Assembly: GCA_945873855.1 (NCBI GenBank)
Contig: CAMCEN010000007.1
Span: 1 to 64,000 of the forward strand
Direction of reading: 5' to 3'
Origin: an uncultured Campylobacter sp.
GTDB lineage: Bacteria > Campylobacterota > Campylobacteria > Campylobacterales > Campylobacteraceae
Length of the DNA: 64,000 bases
The first letter of the stretch is position 1. Each line of letters opens with the position of its first letter. The notes beneath the pieces are model-generated. The model made no database searches and was not told the origin of the DNA. It saw nothing but the letters and a program-made list of their open reading frames with translations. Shown here in pieces: positions 16,508 through 25,063 of this stretch. Both the position numbers and the translations under genes were made by a program.

Positions 16508-16792
16508 TTAAAACCTAAATTTCGGTTCATTTTCTTTAAAAATATACAATACTTCTATACAATCTTGCGAAATTCTAAAAGTTATAACATAACCCTTAAA
16601 AATCAAATCCCTTACATTTTCATCACTTGAAATCACGCTTTTTCGGCACTTTTTTGGCATAAATGAAAGAGTCTCTATTTTAGTAAAAACATCATCGTTA
16701 AATTTTTGCGCATTAAAAGAACTATCAAGCGCGATAAATTCTTTAATATCTTTTAAAGCACTCAAAAATAAATTATTAAGCTTAATTTTCAT
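16508..16792 (-). CDS. RelE/ParE-family toxin
   Basis: 94 residues with the RelE/ParE fold pattern: an N-terminal helix pair (ALKDIKEFIALD), then the strand-rich RDLIFKGYVITFRIS and IEVLYIFKENEPKF C-terminus. Such toxins are either ribosome-dependent RNases or gyrase inhibitors; which one cannot be told. Its ATG overlaps the antitoxin 3' end by 11 bp. It sits between rfbF and rfbG in the same orientation, so it may be co-transcribed with the sugar operon. Confidence 0.8.
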   Translation of the reverse strand: MKIKLNNLFLSALKDIKEFIALDSSFNAQKFNDDVFTKIETLSFMPKKCRKSVISSDENVRDLIFKGYVITFRISQDCIEVLYIFKENEPKFRF

Positions 16793-16955
16793 TGACTGCT
16801 TTTTTCGCGCTATATTTTTTTATTAACTCTTTTGAGTGTTCATCCATAAGCTTTTTAGCCTCTTCAAAGCTATACATTTTAGCCTTGCCTTCGTCTATAT
16901 CTTTGATGATCTGGGCTAGTTTTTCTTTATGATATTCTAGGTTTGGATTTTGCAT
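16782..16955 (-). CDS. Small antitoxin of the RelE/ParE pair
   Basis: 57 residues (MQNPNLEYHKEKLAQIIKDI... ending KKAVNEN), with a perfect AAAGGAG ribosome site 6 nt before the ATG at 16955. It is highly charged and helical, the usual antitoxin size, and its stop overlaps the toxin start. It is recognised by position and overlap with the toxin rather than by a strong domain. The RBS is stronger than the toxin's, as expected for antitoxin excess. Confidence 0.75.
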   Translation of the reverse strand: MQNPNLEYHKEKLAQIIKDIDEGKAKMYSFEEAKKLMDEHSKELIKKYSAKKAVNEN

Positions 16956-17009
16956 TTTTTCTCCTTTTTGGGATTATAGCCTTTTGTCTATAAAAGTATT
17001 TTAAAACTC

Positions 17010-17783
17010 TTACCACACCTTCCACGGTGCTTTTTTGGAATTCCACATTTCATTTAGCTTATTTTTATCTCTTAAAGTATCCATAGGTTGCCAAAAACCA
17101 TGATGCTTGTAGGTAAAAATCTCTCCATCTTTTGCTAGATTCATGAGTGGCTCTTGCTCAAAGGTTACATCATCGCCATCTGCTATATAGTCAAACACAG
17201 CATTTTCACATACGAAAAATCCAGCATTTACCCAGCTACCATCGCCTTTTGGTTTTTCTTTAAATTCTAAAACTTGATCATTTTCGCCCAGATTTAAAGC
17301 ACCAAATCTACCATCTGGTTGCGCTGATGTCATAGTCATAAGTTTGCCATGACACTTGTGGAATTCCAAAAGTGCTTTTATATCTATATTTGCTACGCCA
17401 TCGCCATAAGTGAGCATAAATGGCTCATCGCCTACTATGCGCTTTGCTTTTTTCACACGAGCACCAGTCATAGCCTCAAGTCCAGTATCGATTAGCGTGA
17501 TTTTCCAAGGCTCACTAGAGGTATTTAAAATATCCATTTTATTATTTGTTAGATCAATTCTAACATCACTGCGGTGCAAAAAATAATTAGCAAAATACTC
17601 TTTTATATAATAGCCTTTGTAGCCTAAAAGCACGACAAAATCATTAAATCCATAATGCGAATAAATCTTCATTATATGCCAAAGTATAGGTCTTCCACCA
17701 ATCTCAATCATAGGTTTTGGTTTGATATCGGTTTCCTCACTAAGTCTAGTGCCAAAACCACCAGCCAAAAGTAGAACTTTCAT
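17010..17783 (-). CDS. rfbF: Glucose-1-phosphate cytidylyltransferase
   Basis: 257 residues, full length. The nucleotidyltransferase signature LLAGGFGTRLSEETDIKPKP and GDGVANID (metal-binding Asp) are clear. It makes CDP-glucose from CTP and Glc-1-P, the first step of CDP-3,6-dideoxyhexose synthesis. It is the first gene of the minus-strand sugar cluster and diverges from the OGT-like gene across a 120-bp region containing the T17 tract. Confidence 0.95.
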   Translation of the reverse strand: MKVLLLAGGFGTRLSEETDIKPKPMIEIGGRPILWHIMKIYSHYGFNDFVVLLGYKGYYIKEYFANYFLHRSDVRIDLTNNKMDILNTSSEPWKITLIDTGLEAMTGARVKKAKRIVGDEPFMLTYGDGVANIDIKALLEFHKCHGKLMTMTSAQPDGRFGALNLGENDQVLEFKEKPKGDGSWVNAGFFVCENAVFDYIADGDDVTFEQEPLMNLAKDGEIFTYKHHGFWQPMDTLRDKNKLNEMWNSKKAPWKVW

Positions 17784-17848
17784 CTTGAATCCTTTTTTAA
17801 GCTTAAAAGCATATTAAATTTTGCAAAAACATAGCCAGAATTATATCG

Positions 17849-17873
17849 TTTTTTTTTTTTTTTTTGATATACT
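17849..17873 (+). promoter_or_regulatory. T17 tract abutting an extended -10 (phase-variable promoter candidate)
   Basis: Seventeen T (17849-17865) run straight into TGATATACT, an extended -10 with hexamer TATACT at 17868-17873. This is about 30 bp before the ATG of the OGT-like gene. The homopolymer occupies the spacer/-35 zone, where length changes would alter promoter strength. Confidence 0.6.
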
Positions 17874-17903
17874 TGCTATTAAAATTTTAAAAAAGGCGCA
17901 AAG

Positions 17904-20900
17904 ATGAATGAACTTTTAGATAAAGCCAAAAAGCTTATCGCTAGCAACCCGCAAGAGGCACTAAATCTTTTTAACAAAGTCCTAGCAAGTAAAAATGATG
18001 ATATAAGAGCACTCACTGGTATCGCCCAGCTGCTACTAAACGACAGACAAAATCAAAAAGCAATAGAATTTGCCTCAAAAGCCATAGTAACTGATGCACC
18101 ACTTAGCCTTGAAATAATAAGAGCAAAAAGTGATAGCTATGGTGTTTTAGCTATAGCTAATGAAAGAGAAAAAAACATCCATGATGCAGCTCTTAGGCTA
18201 GCAGCGCATCAGGTTCTAGCTGATATTTGTGCCAAACCAGAAGAACACATCATAGACCAAAATCCATATTTTAAGGGTGAGAGTTTTGGAGCATATAGCC
18301 CAAATGCTGCTTATGCGCCGCAGTTTTTAGAACATGGAGTTACAAGCTATGAAAGTGACAAAGAACCATTTTATGCTCTTGCTTGCGTGCTGGTGGCGTT
18401 TTATCACGCAGGCATAAAAGCCGTTGCTGTCACTGATGACACTGCTGTCAAAGCCACCGATGAGAATTCTAAAATTCCAAGCGAGAATTCTAAAATTCCC
18501 TACACACTCCCACAAAACCCTAATCCATCTATCCAAAAGTTATATTCTAATGCTATGATATTTTTAGCATTGCTAGCTTTTGATATGGACAACAAAGAAA
18601 AAGCAAAAACTCTAATAGAAATTGCTGGTAACATAAGCGAACAAGACCCGCAGTTCCAAGCTATAAAATACCGTGTTCTCTCGGCTCTTGCCTTAGTAGA
18701 TAATAACCTGCAAAAAGCAGACGAGCTAGCTCAAAAAGCTGAGATTTTTCCAAACTACAAAAACCACCTTGTTCTAGCTAATATCGCTGTTTCTAACAAT
18801 GATTTAGACGCAGCAAAAAATGAGATTTCCAAAGCAAAAAAACTAGCCCAAAATAAACACCAAAACGCTGAAATAACAAGCCTAGAAGCTTACATAAATC
18901 TAAAAGAAAATAAAAAAGACGAAGCAGCAAAACTAGCAAAAACAGCTTTAGAAATAAACAAAAGGCTAAAAGCTGCTATAATGGTGCTTTTAAGTATAGA
19001 AAATCAACCAGATAAAAAGCTAGATATCATGGCTTTGATGTTAAACATTCATCCTTATCAAAAGAAATTCTATAATAGCATTATTACTACCACCACTATG
19101 CTAAGTGCAAATGTCATAAACATGAGCGAAGCAGAAAAAGAGAGGCAAAAAAATAGTGCAAATGAAATGTTTAAAAGTCAAAAATTTAATTTAGCAGTCG
19201 ATGCAGCTTTATCGCTGCTTTACTTTTATCCAGATGATGCTAAGGCTACAATGACACTTACTAGCAACTTTATAAACAATGCCGATACTAACACGGCAAT
19301 AGATTTTTATAGTCGTGCAGCTATGATAGATAGCGTTAAAGTAGATGCATTAAAAAAACTAAGCACATTATTTTTTAAACAAAGTGAATATGGCAAAGCT
19401 TTCAATGCACTAGAAGTGCTAGTAAATGAAGATAAAGCTGACGCAGATACTTATAAAATGCAAGCTGAAATTGCTATAGAAACAGGTGGTGATAAATCCC
19501 TAAAAACAGCTAGCGAACTAATAGAAAAAATAAAAAAACTAGAATCAAAAGATACCGACATTCATCTGCTAAATGCTAAAATATTAGAAAAAAAAGGTAA
19601 GTACTTTGATGCTATTGATGAGCTAAATATAGTGCTAAAAAATGAACCTAATAATGAAGCGGCTCTATCAGTACTGGCGATTTGCTACAACAACACAAAC
19701 CAATATGAAAAATGGAGTGAGTGTCGCAATAAACTCATAGAACTTAGAAGGCAAAAGATTATAGATGACTTAAAAAAGCTAACAGGAAAGAAAGATATAG
19801 ATATAAACGACAAAGAATTTTTACTTTTAGAAGATGAAGATCAAATAAGTAGTATGCTATGGACTCTTCACTATATAGAAGGTAGAAAAGAAAAGGAAAA
19901 CTACAAACTAGCCAAGCGATACGGAGATATAGTAGCAGCAAAAACTCGCTTTAGCTATGATAGCTGGGGGTGTGAGAGATTTGGAATAAATAATATTTTT
20001 GGTGAAAATTCCAAAAATTCCCTTTTAAACCAAAATTATAATCTTGCAACGCAGCCAATCACAGCAAATCTTGAATATTGCAATAAATTTAGAGACTATC
20101 TGCGAAAACAAGGCAAAAAACTTCGTATAGGTTTTACCTCAGGCGATCTGAGAAGTCATCCAGTAGGGTATGTTTTAGAAGGTGCTTTAAAGTTAATAGA
20201 TAAAGATATTTTTGAGCTTTATGCTTATGTTACACAAAATGGAGAAGATGCACTAACAGCTAGAATCAAGCCACATTTTACAAGCTGGCAAAGCATAGCA
20301 GGCATTAGCCCAGCAGCAATCGCAGCTAGAATTCAAGGTGATGCTATAAATGTTTTACTAGATCTTAGTGGTCATACTGGCTATAATGCTTTATCTGCTT
20401 ATGCCTACAAACCAGCACCAGTGAGCGCTACATACCTTGGTGCCCCATTTACCACAGGTCTAAGCACGATAGATTACATAGTAGGTGATCCCATCTTAGC
20501 ACCAGCTAGCGAACAAGAAGTTGTAAGCGAGAGAATATTTAATATGCCAAGATGGTGGAACTTCACTATGCCACCAGATATAGACAGCAACGAACTTCTA
20601 GCCATAGACCCTACTCCGCCGCACCAAAGAAACGGCTATTTCACCTTTGGCAGCTTTAACAATATCTACAAAATGAACGATAGCGTGGTGGCTCTATGGG
20701 CGAAAATCTTGCTTGCTGTGCCTAACTCAAAATTATTTTTAAACTATCGCCAGCTAACCGATGAGAGCCAAAAAGATCGTATAAGAGAATGGTTCGCTCG
20801 CTTTGGTGTAAAAAGTGAGCAGCTAATACTAGAGTTTACCACTCCACGCTATAAAACATTAAATACTTATAATGACATAGATCTAGGACTAGATACCTTT

Positions 20901-21230
20901 CCATTTTGTGGTTTTACGACAACGGCTGAGGCTTTAATGATGGGAACACCTGTGCTAGGTGTGAAAGGAAATAGTCTTCTTACTAGAGCTTGCCAGGATA
21001 TACTCACACACGCTAATATGAGCGAATTTATAGCTAATGATATAGATGAATATTTTGCTAAAGCGGTGTATTTTGCCACAGATGGTCGCCCAGAACTTAT
21101 CAAGTTTAGAGCTGATAGAGAGCGCATAAAAACTATGCCTATATTTAATAGCGCAGACTTTGCCACAAATATAGAAAATATGTTGCTTCAAATGTGGATA
21201 AACTATGAATTAGGTATTAAATTACGCTAA
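17904..21230 (+). CDS. TPR protein with O-GlcNAc-transferase-like (GT41) domain
   Basis: 1108 residues. The N-terminal 640 are helical TPR-type repeats (LYFYPDDAKATMTL, AAMIDSVKVDALKKLSTLF, DELNIVLKNEPNNEAALSVL). The C-terminal third is the GT41/SPINDLY catalytic region: RIGFTSGDLRSHPVGYVLEG near 735, LLDLSGHTGYNALSAYA near 820, GSFNNIYKMNDSVVALW near 916, and DTFPFCGFTTTAEALMMGTP near 998. This family transfers GlcNAc or another sugar to Ser/Thr of proteins. Target and donor are unknown; proximity to the sugar locus and motility genes suggests a surface or flagellar protein. A NSKIP/NSKIP pair (about 186-197) is palindrome-derived. No signal peptide, so cytosolic. Confidence 0.85.
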   Translation: MNELLDKAKKLIASNPQEALNLFNKVLASKNDDIRALTGIAQLLLNDRQNQKAIEFASKAIVTDAPLSLEIIRAKSDSYGVLAIANEREKNIHDAALRLAAHQVLADICAKPEEHIIDQNPYFKGESFGAYSPNAAYAPQFLEHGVTSYESDKEPFYALACVLVAFYHAGIKAVAVTDDTAVKATDENSKIPSENSKIPYTLPQNPNPSIQKLYSNAMIFLALLAFDMDNKEKAKTLIEIAGNISEQDPQFQAIKYRVLSALALVDNNLQKADELAQKAEIFPNYKNHLVLANIAVSNNDLDAAKNEISKAKKLAQNKHQNAEITSLEAYINLKENKKDEAAKLAKTALEINKRLKAAIMVLLSIENQPDKKLDIMALMLNIHPYQKKFYNSIITTTTMLSANVINMSEAEKERQKNSANEMFKSQKFNLAVDAALSLLYFYPDDAKATMTLTSNFINNADTNTAIDFYSRAAMIDSVKVDALKKLSTLFFKQSEYGKAFNALEVLVNEDKADADTYKMQAEIAIETGGDKSLKTASELIEKIKKLESKDTDIHLLNAKILEKKGKYFDAIDELNIVLKNEPNNEAALSVLAICYNNTNQYEKWSECRNKLIELRRQKIIDDLKKLTGKKDIDINDKEFLLLEDEDQISSMLWTLHYIEGRKEKENYKLAKRYGDIVAAKTRFSYDSWGCERFGINNIFGENSKNSLLNQNYNLATQPITANLEYCNKFRDYLRKQGKKLRIGFTSGDLRSHPVGYVLEGALKLIDKDIFELYAYVTQNGEDALTARIKPHFTSWQSIAGISPAAIAARIQGDAINVLLDLSGHTGYNALSAYAYKPAPVSATYLGAPFTTGLSTIDYIVGDPILAPASEQEVVSERIFNMPRWWNFTMPPDIDSNELLAIDPTPPHQRNGYFTFGSFNNIYKMNDSVVALWAKILLAVPNSKLFLNYRQLTDESQKDRIREWFARFGVKSEQLILEFTTPRYKTLNTYNDIDLGLDTFPFCGFTTTAEALMMGTPVLGVKGNSLLTRACQDILTHANMSEFIANDIDEYFAKAVYFATDGRPELIKFRADRERIKTMPIFNSADFATNIENMLLQMWINYELGIKLR

Positions 21231-21240
21231 AATCACTTTT

Positions 21241-21560
21241 CCTTGGGTGTGGAATTCCCGTCATTGCGAGGGAGCAAAACGACCGAAGCAATCTCTATAA
21301 AAATTGTCCACCTTGACCGCTCTGTGTCATCATCGGGCTTGACCCGATGATCTCGTCACTAGGGAATTCTAAAATTCCGTCATTGCAAGGAAACAAAACG
21401 ACCGAAGCAATCTCATATAAAATTCCGTTCAAAATTCCCAAGCCTTGTGTCATCCCCCGACTTGCCTTGTGTCATCCTCGGGCTTGACCCGATGATCTCG
21501 TCACTAGGGAATTCTAAAATTCCCTAAAATTCTAGAATTCCCTAAAATTCTAGAATTCCC
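21241..21560. repeat. Composite dispersed-repeat region after the OGT-like gene
   Basis: Contains two copies of the CGTCATTGC...GAAGCAATCTC repeat (21259-21295 and 21378-21414). Two full copies of TGTCATC...TTGACCCGATGATCTCGTCAC (21325-21359 and 21468-21504) have hairpin arms ATCATCGGG/CCCGATGAT in the first. A truncated copy lies at 21448-21464. All are embedded between GAATTCTAAAATTCC and GAATTCTAGAATTCC palindromes. No gene seen. Confidence 0.8.
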
Positions 21561-21656
21561 ATCTCCACACAAGCACGATTTTTTCATCGTAAATGTCAGT
21601 TTCAAAATATATTTTTAAAAATTTCTTAAAATGCTTGAAAGTATGATTTTATTTTC

Positions 21657-21743
21657 TGGTGCCTCGAGTCGGACTCGAACCGACACATGGTTGCCCATAC
21701 CAGATTTTGAGTCTGGCGCGTCTACCAGTTTCACCACCGAGGC
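21657..21743 (-). tRNA. tRNA-Leu (anticodon CAA)
   Basis: Read on the minus strand: acceptor GCCTCGG pairs with TCGAGGC (one G-U). There is a long variable arm, as in class II tRNAs, a T arm GTCGG-TTCGAGT-CCGAC, and the anticodon loop CTCAAAA within stem CCAGA/TCTGG, giving CAA (reads UUG). Discriminator A and an encoded CCA end the gene at 21657. Confidence 0.95.
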
Positions 21744-21789
21744 AAAAAGGCTATGATTTTATCCAAATTTTCTTTAATCTTGGCTTATT

Positions 21790-23966
21790 TGCTTGAATTA
21801 TTTTTAGATTTTAAAAAATATTTTGTTAGCAGAAGCAAGAATAAAAGCGCAGAAAGAAAGAGATAAATTAACAAACATCACCATAAATGAAGTTAATTCT
21901 ACCTTTAAAGAGTGTTTTTTAAAATATTGTGAGCATAAAAAATATATTAAGACCAAATAGCATAAAATCACTAGAAGCTTGCTATAAAAATTATTTTTCA
22001 AAACTTGATAATAAAAAACTTTATAAAATTACACGCAAAGATATCTTAAAGACTCCCGAGCCACTCATACAATCTAACAAAGCTACAATGTTTGAAACAG
22101 CCATTATTTTTTTAATATGAGCTTACTGCCACACCAAAGGATAGCTCAAATATCATACACTACACAAACGCTATGGAGCTAAAACAAGAAAATATGGTAA
22201 AACTACCAGTATTTTTATGTAACTTTGTAAATGTGGCAAGTGTCATAGAAAATGCAATAAGCTTACAAAATAGACTAGAAGCAATAGCAAAGAGTGAAAA
22301 CGCTGATTTACTCCCAATAGTGCTATTTCAAGCACAAAGTGGAGCAAATGAAGATGCGCAGACTTTTTAAAAAATAAAAAAGAAATTAGTAAATATCGGT
22401 ATAGATGAAGAGCAAATAGCGATAAAAACTGCCAAAATCAATGAGTTAAATGGAGTTAATTTATCACATAAAGATTGTAAAATACGCTATATCATCACTA
22501 TAAATGCGCTAAAAGAAGGCTGGGATTGTCCTTATGCGTATATTTTAGCTAGTATTGCTAATAAAAACTCTACTGCTGATGTAGAGCAATTAATAGGCAG
22601 AGTGCTTCGCCAGCCAAACGCTATAAAATACAAAAACCAAGATTTGAATATGAGCTATGTGCTTACTTGCTCAAATGACTTTGAAAAAACCGCTAAAAGT
22701 GTAATAGCTGGATTAAATGGAGCCGGATTTAGCAAAGATGATTATAGGTAAAATGATTTTAGAGAGCTGGATGAGCCACGAGAAGATAAAGGTATTTTGG
22801 AGTATGCAAATGATGAAAATAACAGCAATGAAAATAGCGAGTTTTTGTCTGCTGATGTTAGTATAGACAATATCACAAAGAATATAGAGTTAGAAAATAA
22901 AGTAAGTAAAATATTTGAAAATGCCAAAACTATGGCTAATGAATACGACAAAGAAATAAAAGAAAATTCATCTAACTTAGATTATTTTGGAGATTTAGAA
23001 GTGAAAGCTAGTAAGATAAAATTTGAAGTTGAAAAAATACCGCAATTTGTAAAGCTCTTGCCCAGTGGCTCTATTTTATTTGAAGAAGTAAATAGCAAGG
23101 TGTTAGAAAAAGAAGATTTGGAAAAAGATTTTAAATTAGCAGATAAAGATATACAAATCAATTTTGACTTAGCAGAAGGCAATATTTTTGGAGTGTATTT
23201 GAGCAAAGATGATAATTTTCCAAAATATAAAAAAATAACACAAATACAAAGAGAGTATTTTAAGCAGTATCTAAAAACAACAAATGATGAAACTAGAATT
23301 CGCCAAAGTATAAATTTGATTTTTAGTAAGTTAAGAAATGATAATGCTTTAAACGAAAATGATTTAAAAAACTATATAGAGCGTATAGTAAATAATCTAA
23401 GCGATGAAAGAAAAGCAAAATTATTAGATGAAATAGACGCATATGCACTAAAAATAAAAAATAAAATCAATGAGCTAAAAAGTGAATATAGAGAAAAAGT
23501 ATTTTATGTTTTGCTAAATAAAGGCAATATCAAAATAAAAAATACCTTTAGCTTTCAGCCAACAATACAATCTTCTAAACTAAGCTCTTTGCGTGATAAA
23601 TCCCTATATGAAGAAGAAATAGATAATTTAAACTCACTAGAAAACAGGCTTTTAACCGAAATCGTATCCTTAGATAACATAAAGTGGTGGCATAGAAATA
23701 AAGATATGAAACCTGGATTTTGTATAAATGCTTTTATCAATCATTACCCAGATTTTATAATTTGCACCGAAAATGGAAATATCATAATGCTAGAAACAAA
23801 GGGAGATGATAGAACAAATGATGATAGCAAAACAAAGCTCAAATTAGGCTCAAAGTGGGCAGATAAAGCTGGGGATAAATACTTTTATTTCATGGTGTTT
23901 GAAAATAGTAAAATTGAAGGCTCTTTGCTAATAGATGAGTTTATTGATACTATAAAAGAGTTGTGA
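21790..23966 (+). pseudogene. Decayed DEAD/DEAH helicase / type III restriction subunit
   Basis: From 22116 to 23966 a single frame reads as the C-terminal half of a Res-like helicase: motif III YELTATPKDSS, then NALKEGWDCPYAYILAS and QLIGRVLRQP (motifs V-VI). A C-terminal nuclease-like core follows, PDFIICTENGNIIMLETKGDD (PD...ExK). In-frame TAA codons interrupt it at 22113-22115, 22368-22370 and 22749-22751, and no continuous N-terminal half with motif I is found upstream (21790-22110 holds only short scrambled pieces). The longest remaining open part is 22797-23966 (389 residues), which retains the nuclease motif. No methyltransferase partner is nearby. It is a remnant of a restriction or defence gene next to a tRNA. 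Confidence 0.75.
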
Positions 23967-24031
23967 TATTTAAATTTCGCAATATTTGTAAATTTATTTA
24001 AGAGTTTACGCTATTATTTAATATTTTAGGC

Positions 24032-24037
24032 TATAAT
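24032..24037 (+). promoter_or_regulatory. -10 box of sodB
   Basis: TATAAT 33 bp before the sodB start, with AAAGGAG ribosome site at about 24057-24063 between. Confidence 0.7.
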
Positions 24038-24069
24038 TTCAAATCTCAAATTAAATCAAAGGAGAAAAT

Positions 24070-24723
24070 ATGCTAGAGTTAAGAAAGCTACCATTTGACC
24101 CAAATTCCAACGCAGTAGTGAGTAAAGAAGCCTGTGATTATCACCACGGCAAACACCACCAAACATATGTAAATAACTACAACAATCTAACAAAAGATAG
24201 CGAACTAGCTAATGCTAGTTTGTATGATGTACTTGTAAGCTCACAAGGCGGGTTATTTAACAACGCTGCGCAAGTGTATAATCACGATTTTTACTGGGAT
24301 TGTATAGCGAAAAAAAGCGATAAAAGCAGTGAGCTTGAAGCGGCTTTAAAAAGCGATTTTAAAGACTTTAAAGCTGAATTTATAAGCTCAGCTACAACTC
24401 TATTTGGCTCTGGCTGGACTTGGCTAGTTTATAACCCAAACACAAGCAAACTAGAGATCAAAAATACCTCAAACGCAGCTACACCAGTAACTGATGGATT
24501 AGTGCCACTTCTAGTAGTTGATGTATGGGAGCACGCATATTATATAGATAGTCGCAATGCTCGCCCGGCGTATTTAGAGAAATTCTATGAAAATATCAAC
24601 TGGGATTTTGTAAGCACAGCTTATGAATGGGCGAAAAAAGAGGGGATAAAATCTGTGAAATTCTACATAGATGAGCTTCACCCTGTAGCATCTGGTTGCT
24701 GCGGCGGCGGTTGCAGCCATTAA
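24070..24723 (+). CDS. sodB: Superoxide dismutase (Fe) with Cys-rich C-terminal tail
   Basis: 217 residues. Metal ligands of Fe/Mn-SOD are visible: His in HHGKHHQTYVNN (N-terminal helices), NHDFYWDC, and DVWEHAYYIDSRN (Asp and His). Iron type is likely from overall similarity to campylobacter SodB. It dismutates superoxide in the cytosol. Unusually, the protein ends VASGCCGGGCSH, a Cys/Gly/His tail resembling metal-binding tails of metallochaperones. It is monocistronic, with its own -10 (24032) and terminator (24734-24757). Confidence 0.95.
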   Translation: MLELRKLPFDPNSNAVVSKEACDYHHGKHHQTYVNNYNNLTKDSELANASLYDVLVSSQGGLFNNAAQVYNHDFYWDCIAKKSDKSSELEAALKSDFKDFKAEFISSATTLFGSGWTWLVYNPNTSKLEIKNTSNAATPVTDGLVPLLVVDVWEHAYYIDSRNARPAYLEKFYENINWDFVSTAYEWAKKEGIKSVKFYIDELHPVASGCCGGGCSH

Positions 24724-24733
24724 ATTTCTAGTT

Positions 24734-24757
24734 AAACTCTAAAGAAATTTAGAGTTT
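24734..24757 (+). terminator. sodB terminator
   Basis: Perfect arms AAACTCTAAA (24734-24743) and TTTAGAGTTT (24748-24757), 4-nt loop GAAA, followed by TATATTTTGTTTTT. Confidence 0.85.
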
Positions 24758-24762
24758 ATATT

Positions 24763-24876
24763 TTGTTTTTAGCATTTTTTGGTTTTATCCTAGCGTATGT
24801 TATGATAAAGCCCTTGATGATACAAAAAATTTTTAAAAACCACCCTGAGCTAATTGAAATATGTGAAAGAATTTAG
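24763..24876 (+). CDS. Possible 37-residue membrane peptide
   Basis: TTG-initiated frame reading LFLAFFGFILAYVMIKPLM then QKIFKNHPELIEICERI. It has one hydrophobic helix and a charged tail. There is no ribosome site and it starts within the sodB terminator tail, so it may be chance or a gene remnant. The remaining 24877-25063 is AT-rich with no recognisable feature. Confidence 0.2.
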   Translation: MFLAFFGFILAYVMIKPLMIQKIFKNHPELIEICERI

Positions 24877-25063
24877 TTTATAAAATAAGCCAAATTTCAA
24901 AGTAAAAGTGGAATAAAAGGAATATTTCTCTTTATCCTTTTTTATAAAAATTATAGAAAAGTAAATAAAGATAAATGAAAAAAATATTACATTTTTGAGT
25001 AAAAAAATGGAATACAAAAGCGATAAAAACATTATATATTAAAGTTTAATACTACAATTAAAA

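Noticed and set aside
22368-22751. Stop-codon readthrough or recoding in the helicase gene
   Set aside because: Three TAA stops, a missing 5' half and scrambled upstream frames fit decay better; there is no recoding signal.
24877-25063. Possible gene after sodB
   Set aside because: Only short AT-rich frames without ribosome sites or family features.
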